Below are positions 1 to 11,187 of a DNA stretch of 64,000 nt, piece after piece. Each line of letters begins with the position of its first letter. Positions within the stretch are counted from its first letter, which is position 1. The translations under genes were made by a program, and so were the position numbers. The notes beneath the pieces are model-generated. The model did not search any database. It worked only from the letters and a program-made list of their open reading frames with translations, and was not told the DNA's origin. Origin of the DNA: Anastrepha obliqua (lineage: Eukaryota > Arthropoda > Insecta > Diptera > Tephritidae); contig NC_072897.1 in the NCBI RefSeq assembly GCF_027943255.1, forward strand, positions 37,112,044 to 37,176,043, given 5' to 3'.

Positions 1-500
1 CGCCTATAAGGTTCTAGCGAGCGTATTATGTGCAAGGCTGAAGTTCACCATCAACCAACTGATTAGATCTGATCAGTGTGGCTTTAGCTTTGAAAGTACA
101 CCATCGACCAGATATTCACAATAAGCCAAGTCTTGAAAACAACCCATGAAAGGGGAATCGACACATCATCGGGAATCGACACATCATTTCGTCGACTTCA
201 AGGCTGCATTCGACAGGATGAAAACAATTTACAGATACCTGTATGCCATGATGTCTTAATTTTGTATCCCCGCTAAACTAATATGGCTACGCAAGATGAC
301 GTTGCTCAATACCAGCAGCGCCATCAGAGTTGTAAAGAACCTCTCCGAACCGTTTGATACCAGGGTGACTCGCTGACTCCTTAACCTGATTTGTAGAGGA
401 TCGTGCGAGCCGCAGAACTTAATCGATCAGGCACAATTTTTTATAAGAGCGTACAGCTGTTGGCGTATGCTCATGATATTGACATCGCCGCACCAATTAA
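1..500 (+). pseudogene. LINE reverse transcriptase fossil
   Basis: Three short blocks read like a non-LTR reverse transcriptase. At about 2-118 the frame gives YKVLASVLCARLKF and SDQCGFSFES, a fingers segment. At about 183-260 it gives THHFVDFKAAFD, the motif A region with the catalytic Asp. At about 470-490 it gives AYAHDIDIA, which looks like motif C (YADD) with the first Asp changed to His. Stops and small indels separate the blocks, so it is dead. The FVDFKAAFD and YADDIDI style resembles RTE-like LINEs, but clade assignment is uncertain. The sequence continues off the left edge. Confidence 0.65.
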
Positions 501-755
501 GAAGAAGAAGAATTGACATAGTAAAAAATAGCTAGTTTTAAATCTGATATAAAATCACAACAATCAACCATAGGAGTATTATGGGCAACAACATAAAAAA
601 TATATGTAAAAATAATGATAATACTGTTCTAAAAGGAATAAGAACAAAGCAAAAAGCCGAAGGAAAAACTACTAAGTGAAGAAGATTTAGTCTGCCCGCC
701 GAAAACTGCTCAAGTTCGAAGCAAAAACTGTTAAATCTAGCCACCAAAAACTAAA

Positions 756-1032
756 ATGGCAGAGAAGGCAGAACCTGTAGGAGCTCCACCAGGTACAGAC
801 ATGGAGGTTATTTACGGCTGCATTATCGTAATTGCTATCGCACACGAAATCCAAATATCACAGATCTTAGCACAGGTGTCACAAATGTCAGCGGAGTTGT
901 CTTTGAAGATAGATGCAAGGTACGCGAATATCCAAATTATTATCAGAGAAGACTCATATAGTATCGCAACTGGAAACGATTGAGACTGAGGTTGTGAACT
1001 GCAATTTACTCACTTGAATATGTTAACCAGCG
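756..1032 (+). pseudogene. Gypsy 1 gag, 5' part
   Basis: An ATG at 756 opens a 75-codon frame beginning MAEKAEPVGAPPG and containing an amphipathic stretch ILAQVSQMSAELS. It stops at 981-983. The remaining bases up to 1032 join directly to the gag core at 11192 when the Transib insertion is removed. Identification as the Gag N-terminus rests on that continuity, not on a recognised domain. The AT-rich leader 540-755 has no other coding content I can support. Confidence 0.45.
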
Positions 1033-1067
1033 CACAGTGGCAGATTTGAAGAAAATAGCGGCATAAA
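1033..1067 (+). repeat. Transib terminal inverted repeat, left
   Basis: 35 bp starting CACAGTGGCAGATTTG, a perfect inverse complement of 11152-11186. It is preceded by the target duplication CAGCG. This is the 3' side of the transposase gene. Confidence 0.95.
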
Positions 1068-1229
1068 TTAAAATACTGTCCGTAAGGACTTGAAATTTAG
1101 TACACGTGATTGTATTTTTATATAGAAAAATTGGAAAAAGTTTCAAACGTATCAGGCCACGCCCACTCATACCGCCCATATAACTCATATAAAAAAAATT
1201 TAATTTTTTACTTAAAATATCGCTTTTAT

Positions 1230-1344
1230 TTAATATTCTTCTGCTTCGAGCTCATATGAATATGCATCTAAGGGTTTATAATCCGAATCTGAATCTGATT
1301 CATATTCGATATCTACTAAGGCGAGATTTTCGTCGTCAGTTTTC
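1230..1344 (-). pseudogene. Transib transposase, displaced C-terminal end
   Basis: When the LINE (1358-8660) and one copy of its duplication are removed, the transposase frame ending at 8661 continues here without a shift for 37 more codons to TAA at 1230-1232. The added tail is strongly acidic: DDENLALVDIEYESDSDSDY. The LINE therefore cut the gene close to its 3' end. The tail after the insertion point is replaced in the present locus by out-of-frame Phe-rich sequence from the LINE poly-A. Confidence 0.9.
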
Positions 1345-1357
1345 ACATTGGGTTTAG

Positions 1358-1741
1358 AAAACAGTTAGTCATTGAGAGTGGACGTGCCTGACTTGTGCTC
1401 TAGATAAAATTAATATTTAAAACAATATTAAAGTGTTAAATTAAACCAAAAGTTACCGTGACTAGGTGCTAGCGATTGGAGAATCGTCCTGGACATCATA
1501 TTGGGAGCGGTGATCAGCAAAGAACCAAATAGATAGGTAAAATACAAAAACCAAAACAAATACAAAAACAAACAAACAAACAGAAACATTTTCGGCATAA
1601 CAAGGAGAGCGGCCACCAGCTGATCTTGTAAATCAAAATAAATTACTGGTGTGGTGCGCCATCTATGCGCTATCAAGTCAGTAAATATTATCAAACTGCA
1701 TTATCGACGCCAATTGTAATAGGGCTGCCATTTAGATAAAA
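1358..1741 (+). other. LINE 5' leader
   Basis: 384 bp between the target duplication and the ORF1 start codon, AT-rich, opening AAAACAGTTAGTCATTGAG. Jockey-clade LINEs carry internal promoters in this position, so a promoter here is expected from the family. I see no decisive motif. Confidence 0.6.
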
Positions 1742-3057
1742 ATGAGTTTACAAAGAACGCCTCCACCAGGCGGTGGAAATACGTCACAAAATCGAGCCAC
1801 TATAAATGAACTCACCAAAAAATTAGAAAAAATGGAAGAAATGTGTAAAAACCTTTCAAAAGAAATAATCGAGCTAAAAGCTGAAAATTCGAAACTTAAA
1901 TCCGTCTAATCAAAGGATTTCCAAACGAGTGATATAGCACACTTCTCAACTGATGAGGAAGAACATTCTCGCGAAACTGACTGGATTTTGAAGAAGAGAC
2001 CAGCAAAGAAGAGAAAGGCAGAGTCATCTCCGGAACTTTCTAAAGCAAATGATGAAGACCTCTTGCCGTCTAAACCAACTAAAGGAAACACTCGCCCACC
2101 ACCTATTATGGTATCTGGAGATTGTAATTACCAACAGTTATATACGTTAACAAAAACTGAGTCGAAAGAAAATTTTACGATAAAACTCTTGAATAATGGA
2201 GTATATAAAGTCAACACCTTTTCAATTGAAGACTATAGAAAATTATCAAAAACTTTTTCCACTAAAAATATTTCCTGGTACAGTTTTGAGAACAAACAAA
2301 CGCGGCCAATTAAAGTCGTAGTTAAAAAACTACACCATTCTTGTGAAGCCAAAGCAATCATAGAAGATTTAAGAAAACAAGGTCTTAATGCACTAAGCGC
2401 TCACAATAAACTAAAATGGAAAACCAAGGAGCCTTTAGATATGTTTCTGTTAACATTCGACTCCATGGAAAATGTAAAAAAGATATACGAAATTAAAACT
2501 ATTTTAAACTCAGTTGTCTCGATCGAACCTGTAAAATCATCAAATTTGATACCACAATGCAAACTATGTCAATCCTACGGTCATACACAAAACTATTGTG
2601 GTAAACAGCCAAGATGTGTTAAGTGTGCAGGAAAACATAAAAGCATTGACTGCAATAAACCCGAAAAAGAAAAACCGAAATGCTGTAACTGCGGAGAAGC
2701 CCATCCAGCCAGTTATAGAGGGTGTGTAGTACCAAAAGAACTACAAAAAATGCGCAGTCAAAAAGTTGGACAGGAAAAAAAAAAGAACTTTCAGCTCCCT
2801 ATACAACGAAATCCAACCAAATTAATGAAGAAAATTCTGAGAAATCAATGGCTTGCAATTATACATTAAAAAAACCAACCCCACAACAACTTACTTACGC
2901 GCATGTTCTAAAACAAAACACTACTAATACTGCTTGCTCTGGAGATGCACTAGCACAGATACTACAGAAACTAAATGAGCAAATGGATTTGAATAAAGCA
3001 CTGGAAACACGCTTATCTAAGCTTGAGATATTCTTATCCGAATCTAACCATGTCTAA
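1742..3057 (+). pseudogene. Jockey LINE ORF1 (nucleic-acid-binding Gag-like protein)
   Basis: The frame starts at ATG 1742 with MSLQRTPPPGGG and a coiled-coil-like Glu/Lys stretch. It is broken by an in-frame TAA at 1907-1909, resumes and reads to about 2780. Three Cys-rich knuckles lie near 2557-2725 (CKLCQSYGHTQNYC, CVKCAGKHKSIDC, CCNCGEAHPASYRGC), the jockey Gag arrangement that binds RNA. In an A10 run near 2773-2786 the frame shifts, and the last about 90 residues (AYAHVLKQ-like and a coiled tail) continue in another frame to TAA 3055-3057. ORF1 proteins chaperone LINE RNA in the cytoplasm and nucleus. Two lesions disable this copy. Confidence 0.9.
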
Positions 3058-5249
3058 AACCCTAAAAATACTTTTATGGAACTCGAATGGACTACTAAAG
3101 CACAAAAATTAGTTGGAGATTGTACTCAATTCGGAAAATGTTGATGTCTGTATGATATCTGAAACGCATTTCACAACGCAATCATACATAAAAATTAAAA
3201 ACTATGAAACCTATCATGTGATTCATCCAAGCAATTGTGCCCGAGGTGGTAGTGCAATAATAATAAAAAGCTGCATCAAGCACTTCGAAGAAGAAAAAGT
3301 TTCTGATGATGAGTTCCAAGTTACAGCAGTAACCATTAATGAAGATCAAAACCCCCTTTCGCTTATCGCACTATACAGTCCCCCAAGATACCAGATCAAA
3401 TGTGAACAATATTATAAACTATTAAAAAGATATAAAAATAGATTCATCATGGGTGGAGACTTTAACGCTAAAAACGTATACTGGGGTTCGAGACTAACTA
3501 TAACGAAAGGAAGAGAATTACATAAGGCAATGCAACTTGCTGGATGTGATGCAGTCACAACATGCAAACCCAACATACTGGCCAACTGATTCCAAAAAAA
3601 TGCCTGACCTAATCGATTTCTTCATAGTTAACAAAATATCTCGAAACTTTCTAGAAATTGAAGATAGTGATTATCTAAACTCGGATCACTCACCAATATT
3701 TTTGTCTCTCAGCGAGCATATCATTTTTAAAGGACATATGGACAAATTGAGTAACCGATACACAGATTGGCATTACTTCAAGAAAATTCTACAAAATTGC
3801 AAAAATAATGCAGCACAAATAGTTAATGAGGAACAATTAGATAGTGAAGTTCAAAATTTTACGTCCAACGTGCAACTTGCCGCATGGAAAAGTACTCCAA
3901 CTATTAAAAAAACCGCAGTCATTACTCAATACCCAAAGGACATCAGAGATCTTATTTCACTAAAGAGAAAACTTCGCAGTAAGTGGCATCAAACACGAGC
4001 ACAAAACTAGGACAAACAAAATGACCAAAGACCTCAGTCGGAAAATAAAGAAGTTTAAAAACGATGGGTTTTCTCGTTACTTGCATTCATTGTCAAACGA
4101 TCGTCGTGTGGATTACTCTTTATGGAAATGCACAAAGTACTTAAAAAGGCCACAAATGCACTGTCCTCGACTCAAGATAAAAGAAGGAAAATGGGCTAAT
4201 AACAATTCCCAGAAAGCAGAACTATATGCGGATTATCTAGCTGATATTTTTACACCTCATGAGGCAACATCCGAAAACCTATCTACATCCGTACTCCAAG
4301 AGTTTGAAGAAATTCCACGAGTCACGAGCGCCGAACTAAAAAGAGAAATTAAAATGCTAAAAAATAAAAAATCCCCTAGTTTCGATATAATCACTGCAGA
4401 AATACTCAAGCAGCTTCCCCCTAAAAGCATCCAAATTCTCACTAGCATAATGAATGCATCTTTTAAGTTTCATTACGTTCCTATTCTCTGGAAAACTGCG
4501 GAGGTTATTATGCTCCAAAAACCAGGCAAACCTGGACACGAAGTCTCATCGTATAGACCTATATCACTCCTACCAGTGATCTCAAAACTGTTTGAAAAGC
4601 TGTTGATTAAAAGACTCAATAAAATAATAGAACGAAAAAAAATAATTCCAACTCATCAGTTTGGCTTTCGAAGTAAACATTCTACAATCGACCAGGTACA
4701 CAGGATCACGCACGAAATAGAAAAAGCACTCGAAAATAAAAAAGTATGTTCTGGCGTATTCCTCGATGTGGCAAAGGCATTCGATAAAGTTTGTCACACA
4801 GGTTTGCTTTTTAAACTAAAATTAATACTTCCTAAGCAATACTACGAAATCTTGGAGTCGTACTTATCAGATCGCTATTTTCGAGTCAAGCAAGATGATG
4901 CTTATTCAAGTCTTCGACAAATAAATGCAGGAGTACCTCAAGGCAGCGTTCTTGGGCCTCTGCTGTACCTTATCTTTACACATGACCTACCGTCTGATCC
5001 TAATTACGTCACAGCAACGTTTGCAGATGACACCGCATTGATTGCAGTTGGTAAAACTGAAAACGAATCGACAGCCACATTACAAACCGCGTTAAATAAG
5101 ATCTGCCATTGGACAAATACATGGAAAATTAAACTTAACCAAACAAAATCTGTACACTTAGTTTTCACAAACACTAAAATACAACATATACCACTATACA
5201 TAGATGATCAACAAGTCCCATACGCAAACTATGCGAAATACCTAGGTAT
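3050..5249 (+). pseudogene. Jockey LINE ORF2, endonuclease and reverse transcriptase (5' part)
   Basis: ATG 3050-3052 overlaps the ORF1 stop by 8 bp, as in jockey-like LINEs. It reads MSKTLKILLWNSNGL, hits an in-frame TAG at about 3107, and resumes with an APE-type endonuclease (SETHF, GGDFNAKN, DHSPIF). A one-base shift near 3560 and a stop with shift near 4008-4020 follow. The reverse transcriptase from 4021 has SYRPISLLP, DVAKAFDKV (motif A), GVPQGSVLGPLLY (motif B) and FADDTALIA (motif C, about 5023-5049). The frame is cut at YLG (5249) by the transposon at 5250 and continues at 8042. Confidence 0.93.
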
Positions 5250-5402
5250 TAGACCGGAGTGAAATACGTAAATTTTTTCAAATCATATCGTAATAGCAGG
5301 GAAAAGTTGCTACATATCAATACAAATTCAGGAAAAAAAAGAAATTTCAAATCGGTTAATATCTTCCGTTCGCGCATTGCATTTAAAATTTACAAATTTT
5401 AT
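5250..5402 (+). repeat. 153-bp terminal inverted repeat, left
   Basis: Near-perfect inverse complement of 7889-8041. Starts TAGACCGGAGTG. Contains an A8 run at about 5331-5340 matched by a T run in the partner. Confidence 0.95.
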
Positions 5403-5814
5403 AATAAATTGAACAAATATTCGAAAAATTGTAAGAGGTGGAAATGATGTTAGATAAAGTTCATTTTTTGTAGACTATTACAACATCAGGTATAGTTTGA
5501 AAAGAAAAACGTCTACCGCTCTATCAAAGCCCCTACAGCCCCTGAAAAGAAGTGGAAAATGTCATTTTTTGTATAAATTTACGTAATTGCGGGTGGTTAG
5601 TTTCTCTATTTTAATTTTTGTATAAGTCTTCTTGAGTATATAAGTAGAATAAATTATTCCCCTCTTAGCGCGCCCACTGACCACACTATCTTAAAGAAGT
5701 TTTGTACAGCTCTTGGCCCGCCCTTTTTGGACGACTCAGAACTCACCGCGTGAAGGTTACTGTACGACGAGTTCCACCCACTCCCTTCCCAACCAACCAA
5801 CCAAAGATGAAAAA

Positions 5815-7410
5815 TTATTTATTCGGGAGTGGCAAGTCTGCTTTAGTGTCAAATTGAGGCATAACTGTGCGAGAAGTGAGTGCTGCTCTTATAAACCCAT
5901 CACGTCTCTCGTTCCCATACACTTTTGAGGACGCTTGAGTTACTAGTTTTACGCAACTCTCCACAGCTTGCGTATGGCATGGAATATTTGTTAAATCTAT
6001 GGTTAATTTAGGTTTTTCTTTATCAGAAATTAATTGCAAGATATCTTCAGAAGATGCCTCATAGGTAATTCATTAAAATGGAGGAGACAGATAGCCCATT
6101 GTACTGGTCTTTTTAAACGCGTTTCCATGAATTTTATTGCACCATTCTTCCACCCAGTATTTGTTGACGTACCATCACATCCAATCACTACAACATTAGA
6201 TTTATTTATACCATTTTCTTCAAAATAATTTACAATGCTGTATGCTGTGTCCTTTCCACTTTTTGAAGTAGGTACTAAATGACAAAGGTACTTTGAGCCT
6301 GGTTCTGCTATTACTGAAATGTGCTCTTCTTTTTTTATAGATTGATAACGTTTGTTTCCTTTTTCAACTAAAACTAAAGTGTCATCCATCCTGCCATCAA
6401 AATACACACACATCGGATCGTTTAATTGCTCTATTGCATTCCCCGCTTCGATAAGTTTTAGTCTACATTTTTCTTTTTCTCTTCTCATTTTGCTTCGATC
6501 AACAACAAAAGAAGTATCTTTGTCCGTTATAAGACCAACGTCTTTAAATGCACTAGACACAATAGCTGCTGCTGCTCTATCAGATACTCCAAAACGATCA
6601 CTTGTTAAGGCCCTTGCTGGAAGTGATAAGCGCATCTGTGCATTTTTTGAACTTGCTGACTGAGAGGAAATAGAGCGTGGGGTCTGAAAATCGGGATCAT
6701 TCTTATCATTGTCAACTTCAGGAGTTATCTCTGTTTCAGAATCAATACTACTACAAGAAGGTCCAGGTAAGTAGGTCTGACTTAAGTGACGAGCTTTTCT
6801 CTGCAATTTTAATGTACATAAGCTTTTGAGTTTCTTTGGTATCTACTGTCCCAATCTTTCCTTGTCCGAGATATCTTTGAGCATATAGAAATTTGATTTC
6901 TAATGGCGGTATCTTTCTATCTTTAGGGCATGTGCAGTTGATAGTTACCGGCCTGGGACAAATACACTTGTCAAAGCTTCTTTGACAAAAGCAATTGAGT
7001 GTCATCTCGCACTTGCAGGACGAAATGTCAAATAATGTACTTGAAGATTGTTCAATAAAATCATTGTACTTCTTTTGTTTCTCTGGTGTGTCTTTGTCCC
7101 TTGAATAAGATTTACGAAGAGTGTAGTATCGATCATGTAGATGTTTAATCTTTTGTACAACTCTTGTGTGGGAAACTATTGGAATCGAAGCCTTGGAATA
7201 AAGGGACTCAGTCTGATGAGCTACAGTATCTGCTACAACTGTGAAGCTTAACTTCTGACCGGAACTGGCAGCAGAAGATTCTACTGACATTTTGTACCTC
7301 ACTTCTTGCCAACATTGTATAATGTCGGTATTAGTGGGAAGGACCGATGACAGCAGTGGTTTAGGTGCACCAAAAAATGGGCAGTGTATGTCCTTACGAG
7401 TAAGAGACAT
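5815..7410 (-). pseudogene. Transposase of the 8-bp-duplication element, internally deleted
   Basis: Three frames in order on the minus strand. (1) 7410-6751: MSLTRKDIHCPFFG, then a Cys-rich stretch (CKCEMTLNCFCQRSFDKC, CPRPVTINCTCP) that could bind zinc. (2) 6806-6030: FDGRMDDTL and GCDGTSTNTGW, candidate first and second catalytic Asp regions, then CLLHFNELPMRHLL. (3) 6039-5815: PCHTQAVESCVKLV, candidate catalytic Glu region, ending near LPNK. A frameshift joins 1 to 2 near 6806-6830. Between 2 and 3 (about 6030-6040) the core is missing. I know similar uncharacterised proteins in arthropods only as a family resemblance, so function is inferred from position between inverted repeats. Confidence 0.75.
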
Positions 7411-7888
7411 GAATAAAATGTTTCAAGAGATTTAATGTTAAGTAATTGTGTAAACTATGTAATTCAAAAGAACATCGAATAGAATTTTTTTTTGACCAAA
7501 CAGCGCTGTTCGACAAGAGTGAAAGCAGAACTGGTAATGACCAGAGAGTACTAGCTCTTCCGTGCACTTCGTTTATCGGTATGCCAGAATCAAAAGCAAA
7601 ATGAAAAGAAAGACGATGGAATACAAGTAACCAAGTGGAAGACGATCTAAAGCACAGACGTGTTGTAGTAGCCGTAAGCCGCTTTCACGCAAGCCTCATT
7701 TGGCATAGGCTTCCTTAGTAGATTTGGTGTAAAATTGGTAAAAGTTAATCGCTCAGAACCACAGAAATGGATAGATTAGTAAATTAAAAATCTACTACTC
7801 AATGCTGAAAGTGCTATGTATAAAAAGGGAGCTCGATCTTTAATCATTTACCACTTCTACAAGTTTTCGTAAATCAGCTAGATTTGGG
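7411..7888. other. Transposon 5' non-coding region
   Basis: Between the transposase start and the right inverted repeat. No open frame of note and no recognised motif. It should hold the transposase promoter. Confidence 0.5.
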
Positions 7889-8041
7889 ATAAAATTTGTA
7901 AATTTTAAATGCAATGCGCGAACGGAAGATATTAACCGATTTGAAATTTCTTTTTTTTCCTGAATTTGTATTGATATGTAGCAACTTTTCCCTGCTATTA
8001 CGATATGATTTGAAAAAATTTACGTATTTCACTCCGGTCTA
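7889..8041 (+). repeat. 153-bp terminal inverted repeat, right
   Basis: Inverse complement of 5250-5402, ending CACTCCGGTCTA, followed by the second copy of CTAGGTAT. Confidence 0.95.
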
Positions 8042-8503
8042 CTAGGTATGACACTTGACTGCAAACTTCGATGGAAAGAGCATGTCAAGAAAAAGAGGCA
8101 AGAATTGGACATCAAACTCAAAAACATGCAATGGCTCATGGGTAGCAGATCAGCTCTCACGATAGAAAACAAGCTGTTAATTTACAAGCAGATACTAAGG
8201 CCAGTATGGAGTTATGGTGCGCAGCTATGGGGGTGCGCCAGTCAAAGTACGAAAAACGAAATCCAACACTTCCAAAATAAGGTCCTTAGGTGCATTGTCA
8301 AAGCACCATGGTACTGTAGAAGTTCCGACATTGAGCGCGACCTTAAAATAAACTCCGTTAACACTGAAATCGCAAAGATTGCAGTTGCCCACAAAGAAAG
8401 ACTATTAAACCACATCAATGAAGAAGCACTTAATTTAATTGAAACCAACGGATTAATACGAAGGCTCAGACGCACTAAACCTAGCGATCTCATACCTCCA
8501 TAG
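8042..8503 (+). pseudogene. Jockey LINE ORF2, C-terminal part
   Basis: Continues the reverse transcriptase cut at 5249, reading through the duplication CTAGGTAT as LGM. It carries the thumb and C-terminal region typical of jockey ORF2 (LGMTLDCKLRWKEHV, LLIYKQILRPVWSYGAQLWG) and ends RTKPSDLIPP at a TAG. No lesion is seen in this part. Confidence 0.9.
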
Positions 8504-8660
8504 AAATGCTTTATGTCATGTAGAGTGTAAATTGTGTAATGTTATCATAATTAAGTTGCTTGTTAGTCATTTGTAAATATTTATGAACTAGTTGCAATAA
8601 TATAAAAAAAAAAAAAATAAAAAAACAATAAAAAAAAAAAACAAAAAAAAAAAACAAAAA
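8504..8660 (+). other. LINE 3' UTR and A-rich tail
   Basis: About 100 bp of AT-rich UTR, then an A-rich tail from about 8604 interrupted by single C and T bases. The tail ends at the 13-bp target duplication. Confidence 0.85.
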
Positions 8661-10675
8661 ACATTGGGTTTAGCGAGAAGTTCGAGTACTTTTGACGGCA
8701 ATTTTTTATAATTGTGGTTGTTGTATTTATCCAAAAAATATTTACTTGAAAGTAGGGGATCTGATGAATCAATTGCTCGGTGAAACACATCTACTAAATT
8801 ATTAATGCGACTGTTTTTTCGAGAATGCGACAGTCTATCCCGTTTGTAAAACCTGTTTCGGCTCTCCGAAGCATTTTCTCCTAAGCATCCAACTGGAACT
8901 GAAGAAGCAGCAATAATTTGGGATCCATGAACCAATATTTTGTGAACCGTCGGCGACATTGGATACCAAGGATATTTTGCCATGTATAAGTCTGAAGCTT
9001 TCGTACAGAAATTCTGGAACTTTTGTGGACATATTTCATATTCACAGGAGATTGCAATCAAAAGTGTCCCAAAGCATTCAAGAATATCCTCATCAAAGTT
9101 CAAAATAGATGAGAATAAGTGAACATTTGAAAAAGCCCTTCTAGCAGTATTCCCATCAATTGTATTGCCGCTTCCGTTTTGTTTTGGTCTATCTACGTGT
9201 AGTCCCATTTGTTTCCATAGCTTTTCTTGAATATTTTTTTTTCGAGATGCCATAAAAGCCTTATTATTTGGATCTCTGATTTGCCACTTATTTATTCCTA
9301 CCCGATACGAAATATGCAGAGCAAATTCAAGAAACCTTATCCATGCGTGTAATGGGCTTACACCATATTGCAGAGCAAAAGGCTTTGGCTTAAATACTTC
9401 AGCATTTGTATCCGTGGTCATCAAAATGGTTTTAGGAGTAGCACCACATATTGGACATGATTGGGTCGAGTTCGTTCCTGTTAAAGCATTTAAAACTTTT
9501 CCATCGATAAGTGTCATATTTAGATCAAACGAAACAGAGACAGTTCTCCCAGACCAATTATTGAATAAGTACGGTTTCAAGTTTTCAATTTCGTCCTTCA
9601 ATCTATTGTTTTCTGCTAAAATATGTTCTTTGCTCTCCTTAATGAATTCGATTTTCAGTGGTCTACAAAATCGCACTGATTGAGTTTTAGAATTCATCCA
9701 TAGAACTCTCCCCAAAGAATCTAATAACTTTATAGGGATTATTGATGTGACAAATAGAGATTGGTCAAGCGTGTCCTGCACCTTTTCTTCAAATTGTTGC
9801 TTGTATAAACTGTGTCCAGTCGATCCATCAAAGCCATAGGTGACGATTAACTTCACATCGGTTATGCTTTCAAATTGAGCAAAAACTTCTTTTTGAAAAA
9901 TAATTATTCTTTTTGCAGTATGGTTCAGCATATTTTGTAACGAGACTTGTGCTGAAGTTTCTGTTGCTTGTATTCCGACGGGTCTACATTCAGATTTAGC
10001 TTTAAAAACGTTGTCGTAGCATGGGAATATGTCGCAACCATGCTTCTGGTTTATGGCTCGAATGGCGTTATACTGCTTTTTGGAGAAAGAATTTTCAAGT
10101 AAAAATGCTAATGCTTCATCTGCAGTCATCTGAACTGGTTTTTGATTGCAATCGCTTTTGCTCTTGACATTGATAATATTTTCTTTTAAAGAACAATCAA
10201 TACAGTCAGTACATTCATTACATTTTGATTTTTTGGCGCATATGGTAGCTGCATGAAAAAGCATTGCTGTATTGTGCCCTTGACTAGTCGCGATATCTGA
10301 AGCTATCTTTCGTTTTAAACGACTACTGCCTTCATCGTAAGTCAGCCGTGGACGACCAACGGAACACTCTTTCACAGCAGCTCTTTCAATATGTATTGTC
10401 ATTTTTGAATCAAGGAACTGTTGGTGTTTCTCTTTGAATTTTTCTATTTTTCTTTGGCATTTTGGCATGTACTTGCATATATAAGCGACAAAGTTCGAAA
10501 TTTTTTTGTTTATTTCAAGTTTATTAGCTGCCTTAAGATTTTCATTAATCTTTTCAAACACCCACTCAGAAAGCGCTTTACTTGTGCGCCCATTATCAAT
10601 CCAAAATTGAAGCAACTCCTTGTGACTGAACTCTACCTTGTCTGCAATATCAGCAAATATTTTAAAAAAGCGCAA
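8661..10675 (-). CDS. Transib transposase, open frame up to the LINE insertion point
   Basis: An uninterrupted frame of about 671 codons from ATG 10675. Transib transposases cut and paste DNA in the nucleus and share ancestry with RAG1. Visible landmarks, numbered from Met1: YGFDGSTGHSLYKQ (about 285-300, first Asp region), NMTLIDGKVLNALTGTNS (about 400-420, second Asp region), then CPICGATPKTI, a zinc-binding-like CxxC, and GENASESRNRFYKRD (about 615-630, Glu region). An N-terminal CNECTDCIDC cluster is also present. No frameshift or stop occurs. The gene resumes at 1344-1230, giving about 709 aa, close to the family length. The Phe-rich tail read past 8661 is LINE poly-A, not real. Confidence 0.93.
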
Positions 10676-11151
10676 AAAAGCGCAAGCGAAATTATTGGCG
10701 TCATCTTAAGAACATTTAACGGAAAATAATTGCATTCTTACTTGCAAGTAGCAACGAGAAGCAGGTAACATTTAGTCCACAAATCACAGAACGTTGAGGT
10801 TAGGTTTCTTCTACAAACAATACCAACAATAACAAACGAAACGAAAGACAAAACACACAAGTACAAATTCTTTGACATTAACCTAATGATCAACATACCT
10901 TGAACTATGTTTTCCATATTTAGCAATACCTCTAGCTATTTTATTAAGCGAATTATGGAGCATTAAAAGTTAAACAAGCTTTTGAGCAAAATCAACACAA
11001 AAGCCACGTGCCACAAACAGCTGCTTTTGAAGGCTGCCAGAAGGCCGGGGTTGCATGAATAATTAAAATTTTTTTATTTTCAAATAGATAAAACACTTAT
11101 TTAGTGAAAATAATATTAATTTAATAGCAATGCTAAAATTTTTTTTTTGAG
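10676..11151. other. Transib 5' non-coding region
   Basis: 476 bp between the transposase start and the right inverted repeat. AT-rich, no convincing gene. By position it contains the transposase promoter. Confidence 0.5.
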
Positions 11152-11186
11152 TTTATGCCGCTATTTTCTTCAAATCTGCCACTGTG
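11152..11186 (+). repeat. Transib terminal inverted repeat, right
   Basis: Perfect inverse complement of 1033-1067, ending CCACTGTG, followed by the target duplication CAGCG. Confidence 0.95.
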
Positions 11187-11187
11187 C

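Larger units (their letters stand above)
5250..8041 (-). mobile_element. DDE transposon with 153-bp inverted repeats and 8-bp target duplication (hAT-like or unassigned)
   Basis: The element begins TAGACCGGAGTGAAATACG at 5250 and ends with the inverse complement at 8041. It is flanked by CTAGGTAT at 5242-5249 and 8042-8049. Removing the element and one duplication restores the LINE frame (YLG then MTLDCKL). The inverted repeats are 153 bp and almost identical. A broken transposase gene lies on the minus strand (7410-5815). The 8-bp duplication fits hAT, P, Zisupton or related superfamilies. The protein has an RNase-H-like DDE layout but lacks the usual hAT BED finger and dimerisation motif, so I leave the superfamily open. 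Confidence 0.93.
1358..8660 (+). mobile_element. Jockey-type LINE, full length, inserted in Transib
   Basis: The element has a 5' leader (1358-1741), overlapping ORF1 and ORF2, a short 3' UTR and an A-rich tail (about 8604-8660). It is flanked by the 13-bp direct repeat ACATTGGGTTTAG at 1345-1357 and 8661-8673, the usual length for target-primed reverse transcription. Since the leader precedes ORF1 and the duplication abuts it, the copy seems not to be 5'-truncated. It later received a DNA transposon at 5250-8041. Several point mutations, listed under the ORFs, make it non-coding now. Confidence 0.93.
1033..11186 (-). mobile_element. Transib DNA transposon (RAG1-related superfamily), interrupted by a LINE
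   Basis: The element begins CACAGTGG at 1033 and ends with its inverse complement at 11186. Terminal inverted repeats of 35 bp match perfectly (1033-1067 and 11152-11186). It is flanked by the 5-bp direct repeat CAGCG at 1028-1032 and 11187-11191. Transib elements are known for CACWRTGG-type ends and 5-bp GC-rich duplications, so ends, duplication and encoded transposase agree. Without the LINE and its 13-bp duplication the element is about 2.8 kb. The transposase gene runs on the minus strand from 10675 to 1230. Confidence 0.95.

Noticed and set aside
1428..1694. 88-codon minus-strand ORF in the LINE leader
   Set aside because: Hydrophobic, no family, opposite to the LINE; a chance frame in its 5' UTR.
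8588..8660. Phe-rich C-terminus of the Transib ORF
   Set aside because: It is the A-rich tail of the LINE read backwards; the true end is at 1344-1230.
9414..9683. Plus-strand ORF opposite the Transib gene
   Set aside because: Shadow of the transposase coding strand.
1033..11186. RAG-like locus with a RAG2 partner
   Set aside because: No kelch-repeat or second gene within the element limits; this is ordinary Transib.
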